Shown: in pieces, positions 54,572 to 64,000 of the stretch
How the letters are laid out: the number at the start of each line of letters is the position of its first letter
How positions within the stretch are numbered: the first letter of the stretch is position 1
Origin: Neocallimastix lanati (nom. inval.)
Lineage: Eukaryota > Neocallimastigomycota > Neocallimastigomycetes > Neocallimastigales > Neocallimastigaceae
Assembly: GCA_016946835.1 (NCBI GenBank)
Contig: JACVTC010000063.1
Coordinates: 251,001-315,000 of the forward strand
DNA length: 64,000 bases
Reading direction: 5' to 3'
The notes under the pieces: generated by a model
Database searches by the model: none
Seen by the model: only the letters and a program-made list of their open reading frames with translations
What the model was told of the DNA's origin: nothing
Made by a program: the position numbers and the translations under genes

Positions 54572-57079
54572 ATCTTACTTTCTTATCAGGGATTTTATTT
54601 TTTGGAACATTGAATTCTTTACATAGATGAAGAGTACTAATCGGTAAATCTTTTCGATGTTCCATAATATATTCATATTCTCTTTTAACATCATCATCTC
54701 CTTCTTCTAATGCTTTTTCATAGGATTCACGAGTTTCTTGTGGTAATTCATGAATATCACTCTTATTGATGCTATTCTTCTTACGATCTAATATCATTAA
54801 AATGATATAGTAGACAAATAAAAGAACCACAAATAAAATTAAGAGTAGACTAATCATATTATCTTTGTTCATAATCATTTTTAATGTTAAATCCGAGGAG
54901 GGTAATAGCTTACTATTCATTTTCAAAGTAAAAAGAGCATTTAAGAGGGCAACAATACCAAAGGCTGGACAAAATATAGTAAGCGCTAAACAAAAAACAA
55001 CAGGGAATATACCGTATAATTTACCAATCATAGAATTATTAGTACTGAGATTAATGATAATTAAACCAACATAACCAATACAAATAGGACAAATATTAAT
55101 AGCCATAATACTAAGATAAGCTGAATTTTCATTTTTAAAGAGGAAACTTAATATGTATTGGTAGAGCATAGTAGGAATACTCCAAATAATTAAAAATCCA
55201 ATAATAAGTAAAACTAATTTAACATCTTGTAAAGGTTCAAAACCAACAACAACTCCACCTAAAATTAATAAAATACATGTGGTTAAGAAAATGACGTTAT
55301 CAGTAATAAGACTTGAAATCCAATAGCTAAAACGCGATACACTATTCAATTGAAGTTGAAGAAGTAATTTATTAATTCTCTCACGAGTACTTAATGGTCC
55401 AAATTTATTTAAAATTAAAACAATACTTATACCAAGCATCAAATCTATTAACGTTAAACCAATACTAGCTTTTTCATTTTGCCTTTTGTCAAAGGGTTGA
55501 TTGTTTATAGTAATACGATCATTAATATTTTTAGAAGCTAAGTAAGCATTACTGAGAGCATTAACAATCGCTGGAACACTGTGGGGCATTGTATTATTAT
55601 AGAAGACATCAAATTTAAGAGTATTATTAGTATTATAAAATTCACCATCAATGGAAGAAAGATAATACTTATCATTGAACTGTGGATATTCCATTTCCTT
55701 TATTTGAATATTGGTTACCTCTGAAATTTTATTACTCACACCAGAAATAATATTAGCAGGAGTTAAAGGAAGAGTTGAATTTGTCTCATAATTAATTTTT
55801 GTATCAAAGTACATAGTTGGAACAGTTACTTCTTTAGATTGGTAAGTAATATCTCCTTCGTTAAACATATATTTATTGAGGAAATAGAAAATTAAAGTAA
55901 ATAATATAATTGGAAGAAGAACAGCACAAAAAGCAAAGACTTTATCCTTTATGAAAATTTTTAACCGGTATTTAACAAGAATAATAATAAATTTAGTATT
56001 AGTTGGTTTGTTCACCGATTTTAATTTTGGTAATCTATTTTCATTGGTTTGAATCAAATATGATTCAATATTATCATTATCATTATCTTTATCTTTATCT
56101 TTGTCTTCTTGAAGTACTATACCATCTTCTAAACGAATGAAAAGTTCCTCTAATGTTGGTAAAGAAAGGGAATATTTGTTAATGACACTTCCTGATAATC
56201 TGTCTAATTCATTTAAAAGTGGGGCAAAACGATCTGATGAATTTAATGGTAATCTCCAAGTGTAGAATTGATTACATGATTCATACGAATTGGCTTCTTT
56301 ATCTTCAACATAAGTAGCTTCTGGAAGATAACTCATAATCAGTTCATTAATTTTTTCTTTTTCACAAGTTTCAACTCCTAAGTTGTATTTCATATTAAAG
56401 TGATTCTTAAGATAAAGACTAGTACCAAGACAACGAATCTTACCCTTGTTAAGTATTAATTTACGATCTGCTAAAATATCGGCTTCATCCATATAGTGAG
56501 TAGTAAGAAAAATAACTCTTCCTTCTTTCTTCTTCAATAATAATTCCCAAATCTTACGACGTGAAAGTGGATCTAAACCTGTGGTTGGTTCATCTAAAAA
56601 GATGTATTTTGGATTACCTATAATAGCCATACCAATACAAAGCTTACGTTTTTGACCACCACTTAACTTTGAAGATTTTAATTTCTTTTGTGGGAGAAGA
56701 TCAAGTTCTTTTAATACTTCATCAACATCAACTTTAACGTTTTTTAAGTTAGCATAAAAATTAATATGATCTTCAACGGTAAGTTCGTCATAAATAATGT
56801 TTGTTTGAGCGCAAACACCGAAATCTTTACGAATATTATTAACATTTTTAGAAATACTAGAACTATCGAAATATACATCACCGTAAGTTGCTTTAATAAG
56901 TCCAACCATAATATTAATTAAAGTAGTTTTACCAGCACCATTATGACCTAAATCATTATTAATTACATATATACATATATATATTATAAATTAATAATAA
57001 TTATTATTATTATTAATTATTATTACTATTATTATTATTATTAATTATTATTATTAATTATTATTATTATTATTATTAA

Positions 57080-57126
<47 letters not shown>

Positions 57127-57187
57127 ATTATTACTATTATTATTATTACTATTATTATTACTATTATTATTATTAAAATAATAATTA

Positions 57188-57236
<49 letters not shown>

Positions 57237-58858
57237 AATACTTTAATATTTTTAAATTATATATATATATATATATATATATAATCTATTAATATTAATT
57301 ACCTAAAATAGCAAATATTTCATTTTGATAAACCTTAAAACTAACATCATTAACAGCTAAAAATTCATTTTTCTTTTGCTTAGTATTACTATTATTATCA
57401 TCAATGTCGAATACCCCCTTTCGCTTGAATATTTTGTGAACATGATTTACTTCAACCATACATTTTTCACCATTTCTAGCATTAAAATCTTCTTGAATAT
57501 CTTTTTGGTAATTGATTTCATTTTCAGAAGAGAAGTCATTCATATTTCTTTTTGGCATGAAAAGGTATCTTCCATTTTCATTGGATAGTAAATTATCAAA
57601 AATAATTGCTAGAATGAAGTAAAAAATAGTATTACCGATGAAAATTATTAAAAATATTCCGGTATCCGTTTTAAAAATATTTTTAAAACTTAATGATTCG
57701 GAAGTATATCTTAAGTTATCAAAACTTTGTAAAATTTCTCTAAAAGTTACTGGTGAAATAAAGAGAGATAATATTCTTGAAATATTTTCATTCAAGTAAT
57801 GGAAAGTTAAATGAGCAATTAAATATGGGATAAGATAAAAAAATAAAACAACAACACTAGCTGTTTTTGCTTTTTTGAAGAATGTACTGAAAATAAAGCT
57901 AATAGTACAAGTACTTAAGGAAAAAAGAAAAATAACACTAAATATAACAGTAAAGTTTACATTTGAAAATAATCTATTTATAACAATAATAACCGTCATG
58001 ATAATAGAAATTATTAACATAGTAAACCCTTCAGCAATAAGCCATGAAAGCCAGAATATAGTAGGATGAACACCAGCAATTAATAAACCATCTTTTAATT
58101 TATCTTCTTTTTCTTTAACAATATTAAGAGTGATAATATAAACAGATGACGCAAAAGACAATACAATAAAAAAGCCAGCATTATTTGAAATACCCTTTAC
58201 AAATTGATTTTCTGTAGAAATATTACCTAATTTACCAAAAAAATATTTCATTACCAAAGAATCATCTTTGGTTTTCAAACGAATAATTGCTTCATCAACT
58301 GCTGTTTGAATTGGTGTAAATGAATATAGATATTTATTATCAGTTTTACCAGAAAGTAATCCATTTTCATCTCTATTTGGAATAGGACTTGTTTCTGGGT
58401 CTTCAGTATTTTTAATATCAAGTCGAATAGTGTATTTTAAAAGATCTTTATTTTCAAAAATAATACCACCAAATAATTGTTCTTTATTATTCATATCAGT
58501 ACCATATTTAATCATTTCATTTTGAGTTTTAAATTTAATTGGTTTAATTTGAGTATTATTAAAAATATCATTATCCATAACCTTTTCTATGATACTTTGA
58601 TCACTTCCATCTGGCAACACAAAACCAAGTAATGGTTTTTCAATATCAAAAGTAATATATTTATTTAAATATACAAGTTCTGTTGGATCTTTCACTGATA
58701 ATGTTTGAGATTCCATCCCATCAGTAAATCGTTTGAGGAAACCAATATAGCCTAGTAATTAACATGTTTATATTAATGTATAAAAAAAAAATAAATAAGT
58801 ATTTTATTTTTTAAAATTTATAAATTTAAATTTATAAAAGATAAATATATATATATAT

Positions 58859-58897
<39 letters not shown>

Positions 58898-59102
58898 ACA
58901 TTATTATAAATTTGAATATTATTTTCTTCAAATATAAAAATTTATATTTAATTACAAATAACTTACAAATCATTAATGCACAATATATTGGAAGTGCTAT
59001 TTCCATTATAGCACTTTTTTTTGAGGCCTTTTTCAAAAGTAAGTTTCTTTTAACTAAAGTTTTTAATTGATTAAGATAGTAGCCCTTTTTTTTATATAAC
59101 AT
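53532..59102 (-). CDS. ABCA-type full ABC transporter, three exons
   Basis: Exons 58967-59102, 57303-58751 and 53532-56947 join in frame to 1666 residues. Exon 1 and exon 2 begin the first membrane domain: a hydrophobic segment at about 33-50 after QLKTLVKRNLLLKK, a typical ABCA N-terminus, then a loop and six membrane segments to about 440. NBD1 has Walker A GHNGAGKTT (529-537), signature LSGGQKRK (623) and Walker B IFLDEP (Asp647). The second membrane domain spans about 850-1290 with a smaller extracellular loop. A poly-Thr run near 1330 comes from an ACT array. NBD2 has Walker A GPNGAGKTT (1384-1392), signature LSGGTKRK (1482) and ILLDEP. Order TMD-NBD-TMD-NBD and length fit ABCA (lipid-type) transporters; the substrate is unknown. 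Introns are 215 and 355 bp. The second splits the Gly codon that opens Walker A. The start at 59102 is the only ATG that gives the family N-terminus. Confidence 0.88.
54519..54570. repeat. Coding (ACT)n microsatellite, poly-Thr tract
   Basis: About 18 Thr codons in the linker just before NBD2. Length polymorphism is likely. Confidence 0.9.
56948..57302 (-). other. Intron 2 of the ABC transporter, microsatellite-filled
   Basis: Borders GTAATT and ATTTAG on the gene strand. The interior is ATT arrays (57000-57175) and TA arrays (57190-57235, 57258-57282). It interrupts Walker A of NBD1. Confidence 0.85.
58752..58966 (-). other. Intron 1 of the ABC transporter
   Basis: GTAAGT donor at 58961-58966 and TTACTAG acceptor ending at 58752. 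It splits a Cys codon after its first base and includes a T run of about 33. Confidence 0.8.
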
Positions 59103-59146
59103 AAAATCAAAGTATTAATATAAATCACTATATTTTTAGTATATAA

Positions 59147-59181
<35 letters not shown>

Positions 59182-61789
59182 AGATTACCATATTCAATTT
59201 TTCATTTTTATTTGTTTATTTTTACTATTATTATTTTTTTATGTCTTTGAAAAAAAAAAAAAAAAAAAATAAATTTAATTTTATTATTAATTATATAACT
59301 TATTTTATATAATTATTGAAAGAAAAATTTGAAAAGGAAGTTTAATGCTCTCTATATATTTGTTAAAATTTTGTATATATAATAATTATTGGTTTCACAA
59401 AGTTAATGTCTGTACTTCCCATTAAATAATTTTAATATATAATAATATATTAAATAGTTTAGTTAATTAAATTTAAAAAATATTTAATTTGGATTAAAAA
59501 TTACATAAAATAAAAATTTATCCATTTTTTGACATTTTGTGTTTTTTTTTTTTAATTTTTAATTTTTTTTTTTAATATATATTTAAATTTTAATTTAATT
59601 ATTAATAATTCTTTTATTTGAATCTTAATAATAATTTCTAATTAGAATATTAAAATATTATAATTATAATTATAAAAATAAATAATAGAAAATATAAACA
59701 ATTCTTATATCAATAAATAGAATATATATAAAATATAATAAAATATAATAAAAATTATTATTTTTTAAATTAATGAAAAAGAATAAATATTTATAATATA
59801 TAATATATAATATATAATATTATAATATAATCCATATAAAAAATAGTCACAATTTTTTTTTTTTTTTTGAATAGACACTATTATATCATAATTTATTATT
59901 TAATTTATTTATTTATTTATTATTTATTATTTATTTATTTATTATTTATTTATTCAATTATTTAATAAAAAATTAGTATTAAATTTTAAAAAAAAAATTT
60001 TTGGATAAAGAAAAGTGATATTAATATTAAAATATATATTGAATATTTTGTAATATAATAAACATAATCATAAATAATTATCATTTTTTAATTTATTATT
60101 TTTTGAAAATATAATTATAATATACATACTTTATTTATTTATATTTATAAACTACTGAATTACTCTTTAAAAAATTTTAAAAGACTACTAATGAAATTTT
60201 ATTTTTCTATAACAAAATTTAATATTTATTATTATCGATTTATCTTAAATACTAATTAAATCTAATTAGGCACATTTATTTTCTATTTATTATCACAACA
60301 TTTTGAATATTATAAATATTTTCTTAATATAATTATTATTAAAAAATAATTCCAAACTGGGCTGTAATACTAAAATAGTAATGATGACATTATGAATACA
60401 AAAAAAAAAATGATCTTCTGAATTGATTTCTATTACTTAATTTGTATAAATTTAATCACACATTCATTTAGTACTATTAATATTTCTATGTCATGTTTCA
60501 TCATTAAATAATATTCATAATTAAATAATATTCATCATTAAATAATATTCATACTTAAATAATATTCATACTTAAATAATTTAAAATAATTAAATAATAT
60601 TCATCATTAAATAATATTCATCATTAAATAATATTCATCATTAAATAATATTCATCATTAAATAATTTAAAATAATTTCTTTAGGATGTCAGTTATAATT
60701 TAAAGGTATCATTAAAAATATGATATAAAATGAAAGTAATAACAAATAAATAATTTTTGAAATAAAAAAAAAAAAATTAAAAATAAAAGTAAAATTAGAG
60801 ATTAAAAAGGAAATTTTCAATTTTCTAATTGATGCCTTAAAAATTTTTATATAAAATAATCCACTTTTGAATTTTTATTTTAAGTGGATTTTGGTTAAAA
60901 TGGATTAAAAAATTTTTTAGAATAATAATTAATTATTATTAAAAATAGTTAATAATAATAACCATAATATTTTATAAAAATATTAAATGTAAAAAAAAAT
61001 TATTTTAATATTTTCAACTATTTTAATTATTGCAATAAAATACTTTTTTTTTAATAATATTTAATTTAAAATATAATTATAATTGTATATTTTGGTATTT
61101 TTTATGGTGATATTTATTTATTATAATATTTAGGAATTTTCAATTTAATTATAATGAATTCTTTATAAAAATATTTTTTCGTATTTTTTATTTAATAATT
61201 ATTAATTATAAAAATATAGATAAAAGTATTATTTTTAAAAAGAGGAAACTAGTTTTAGTATTGTAAATTTATATATAAACTTTATTTATTGTTTTATTAT
61301 TATTAAATTTATCAATTGATCCAGATATAAAAATTTGGAAAATTACATTCATTTTGTACTATATGTGGCTTGATTATAATTCAATGAAAATAGTTGACAT
61401 GTATAAAATAATTTATTACAAATAACCAAAATATTATTAACAGAATTAATATTTATATTTTATTTTGTATGTATTTATTTATATAAACTTTTTTTTTTTT
61501 TACTTTAATTGACTCTCATTACTGGGTAACATTTAACATTAAAGCTGTATGATACTATTAAATAGAAATATTTTGCATTTAATAATTCAGTATAATGTAC
61601 ATTGTAATTAAATATATAACAATTATATATATATATATATGTATATTTAAAATGAAAAGAAGGATGAAGAAAAAAAAATTAAAATAATATAAATATAAAT
61701 ATATATGAAAGAAATAATTAGATTTTGAGAATAATTTTATATAATTTATAGTAATAATAAAATTACATTATTTAAATGAAAAATAAAAA
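59103..61789. other. AT-rich intergenic DNA
   Basis: The first part is the promoter side of the transporter. An ATT run lies at 59150-59180. A 17-base unit like TTCATCATTAAATAATA repeats about eight times at 60500-60665. Nothing else of normal complexity. Confidence 0.6.
60500..60665. repeat. 17-bp tandem repeat, about eight to ten units
   Basis: Units alternate ATTCATCATTAAATAAT and ATTCATACTTAAATAAT, with one interruption at about 60575. Confidence 0.8.
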
Positions 61790-62574
61790 ATAAAATACAT
61801 GAAATGAAAATATTATATATTATATAATTATAAAAGTGCATTCGAAGCAATAGTTTTCTAACTTTTCCCATTCATCGATGATAACACCGTGTCCATTATT
61901 GCGAGTAATAATTTCCATATTAGTGTTATCAACCGAATCTGTATCAGATCTTTCATCTCCTGGTGAAAATCCATGCCTTATCATTTCGATGTCAACGCCT
62001 CTTAGCAACAGTAGATTCATTAGATTCAACGGAATACCATTTCATCATCAATCTAAAAAGATCCACAAATTAAATGGTATTACGTTTGTTAGAAACTTCC
62101 GCAATCCCCGCACAAAATGTAGAACAGTCGACGAAAGTTGAATTTTTGAATTTTGTTTAAAAATATTGTCAACTAATTGTCTTTGTTCCCCATCATTAAC
62201 TTTAATTTTTTTTTTTTTATATATTGATTACCCGCCAAGAAGAGCACTCAATATAAAATAATAAATATTATTATCATAATCCTTTTCTGAATCTAAAGAA
62301 ACATTCGAGGAATTTTTTGTACAATTATCATAGCAAACTTCAAAAAAAGAGATCATCTAGAAAACGTAAAGAATCTAATTTCTGTAATTTTCTAAATCTT
62401 TATAGGCAACATTTAGGGAAAATCTTCTGAGACTATTTTTTCTTTTAATGAAAAATACTTAATGTCAAATTTAAAACCATACCTAATTCGAGAAATCCAA
62501 AAAGAATCCTAATTGATACTTAGGATATTGAAATGTTAAGTCTTTAATTTCTGAAATAAATCCAAAATTATTTT

Positions 62575-62623
<49 letters not shown>

Positions 62624-62960
62624 CTTTTGAGGGTTTGAAGACTTCTCTTTCCATATAAAACTTTTTTTTTTTTACTATTTAATTTCTTATCTAAAGTTCT
62701 TGATTCTTTAGTCCATGAGTAATGTGTGACATAATTAGGAATATTATTAGTGAGATGATTAATGATTAATAATACATGATGAGGTTTTTTCCAATTCTAA
62801 AGCAGCATAATTGAGATATAGCAAAACAGAGAGCTGAAAAGAGGAGATATTCTTAATTCAACGAGTAATATCAATAGAGGAACTAACATAAGAATTACAA
62901 GATTTAAAATCTATAATTCAAATCAAGTCCTCTGTTAATAATAATTTTTTTTTTTTTTTT
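61790..62960 (-). pseudogene. Decayed LINE copy (C-terminal half)
   Basis: The 3' part (61820-62030) keeps SDTDSVDN and VIIDEWEKLEN, matching the end of the intact LINE protein (SDTDSND, VIFDEWEELEA). 62480-62530 matches the stretch before the Cys cluster. 62690-62940 matches the intact copy around 24640-24960 (AT-rich and frame-broken). A T44 run at 62577-62620 is inserted in the middle. Not functional. Confidence 0.75.
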
Positions 62961-63235
62961 TTTTTGAGCTTTAGAGAGAGAGAGAGTATCTGCTCATATT
63001 TAAACCAAAGAGAGAGAGAGAAGAGGAGAAGAGAGAAGAAGAGGAGCATAGGGTATAAAACAAAGACTTAAGATTAAGATATATAAAAAAGAAATTAAAA
63101 CATTATAGTTTTCTTCTTCAATGAGGAGAGAGGAATAGAACAATAGTTTTTTTTTTATTTATAAGAAATCAAAAAATCAAAAAATCAAAAAAAGTAGTAG
63201 TAGTACGGAAATTTAACTTGACATTTAAGACATTT

Positions 63236-63281
<46 letters not shown>

Positions 63282-63416
63282 TTGTAATTAGATTTCAATG
63301 ATAAAAATTCATTAAAAGTATATGAAAGAAATAATAATAATAATAAAAAAAAAAAAAAAAAATTTTTTTTTTTTGAAAATTATTATTTTTTTTTTTTTGA
63401 AAATTATTAATTAAAT

Positions 63417-63418
<2 letters not shown>
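62961..63418. other. Purine-rich (GA) tract and AT-rich spacer
   Basis: GAGAGA runs at 62970-62990 and 63008-63055, more GA further right (63120-63140), then A/T homopolymers. No gene. Confidence 0.6.
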
Positions 63419-63464
<46 letters not shown>

Positions 63465-64000
63465 GGCATCAAACTTGTTTCATCTTTATTAATTAAATAT
63501 TTGATAAAATACATGTAATAAAATAATAATAAAAAAAAAGATAAAAAAATAAACAAAAAATAAAACACAAAATAAAATAAAATAATGGTATAATATATTC
63601 TAGTTTCATTTAATTAATATTTGTAAGACTTCACAAGGGCATTATTATACTGAAGTATAATAATTAATTTTGACTTCGCAATGTTAATCCTAATTTTAAG
63701 ATACAAAATTATGATCTTCATTGGTTGCGCTAGCCCTGCTGGCCTGTCTTACTGTTTCTTCAGCATTGACGCTCTTGGTAGTAGTAGTACGATTCGATTT
63801 GAACCTATTGAATAAAGACCATTGCTGGCCAATAGCAATAGGTATAATAGATTGGAGAAGTGCCACAGTAAACCATCAAGAACGGAGTATCAGAATAAGC
63901 ACCTGATTTCATCTGGCACTTAAAATAGATCCTCCCATTCCCTTGTACTGTTATTAATACTTCGACCTCCAAGAAGGAAATTAAACACTTTTTCACACAC
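63419..64000 (-). pseudogene. LINE 3' portion, cut by window edge
   Basis: A T44 run (63419-63462) followed by AACGGCATCAAACTTGTTTC is the 3' end of the second tail type, also seen at 29.4 kb. Minus-strand frames give SIIPIAIGQQWSLFN and SVNAEETVRQ (near 63780-63860), related to the LINE C-terminal blocks NVMPIVIGDFYTM and SVDVVTIRQ, and LLGG near 63970. Frames are broken in places. The copy continues past the window. Confidence 0.65.

Noticed and set aside
57295-58716. Separate half-transporter gene beside a second one
   Set aside because: GT-AG junctions join the two frames in phase inside Walker A, and a third small exon fits the N-terminus, so this is one gene.
53532-59102. A link between transporter, chaperone and acidic protein as a cluster
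   Set aside because: They are separated by kilobases of TE and repeat DNA, on different strands, with no shared function.

Overview
The window looks like a chromosome piece from an extremely AT-rich fungus, most likely an anaerobic gut fungus (Neocallimastigomycota). The grounds are mixed. Seen directly: intergenic DNA made almost only of A/T homopolymers and micro/minisatellites, genes with short AT-rich GT-AG introns, and the standard code. Family knowledge: an Ssz1-type Hsp70 (a fungal ribosome-associated chaperone) next to an ABCA-type transporter, a family missing from most yeasts and moulds but present in early-diverging fungi. The species assignment is inference. No tRNA, rRNA, CRISPR or prokaryotic feature was seen.

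Left part (1-17.5 kb): a stack of Ty3/Gypsy-type LTR retrotransposons, all on the minus strand. A cut-off Gag-protease gene (1-2662) belongs to element 3. Element 1 (3971-11064; 979-bp LTRs, one 1395-codon Gag-Pol frame) sits inside the edge of element 2 (11067-17462; 788-bp LTRs, gag and pol in different frames). The 5-bp target duplications give the order: element 2 landed first (TCGAT), then element 1 landed on a site (ATTGT) that includes the first three bases of the element 2 LTR. The two LTR families differ in sequence but share a primer-binding segment that does not begin with TGG, a 12-nt match suggesting self-priming, and a pseudoknot-like RNA fold with compensatory changes.

Middle (19-29.5 kb): non-LTR (LINE) elements, all minus strand. 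One is apparently intact (23757-28694; 1361-codon EN-RT-zinc-finger protein) and lies between two perfect 491-bp direct repeats. Around it are older fragments and poly-A tails. A perfect (AAT) array of about 115 units lies at 22.1-22.5 kb.

Right part: a secreted, very acidic repeat protein gene (30455-33316, minus); a 10-kb gene desert; a decayed MULE-type transposase (about 43.4-44.8 kb); more desert with minisatellites and two unexplained higher-complexity islands; the four-exon Ssz1-like gene (48953-51249, plus); an internally deleted LINE copy flanked by 115-120 bp duplications; the three-exon ABCA-type transporter (53532-59102, minus); and two further LINE remnants to the window end.

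Only three loci look like host genes (the acidic secreted protein, the Ssz1-like chaperone and the ABC transporter). They are not obviously linked in function. Most other information-rich sequence is retrotransposon. The most unusual signals are the conserved LTR RNA structure with its self-priming arrangement, and the very long target-site duplications of the LINE family.
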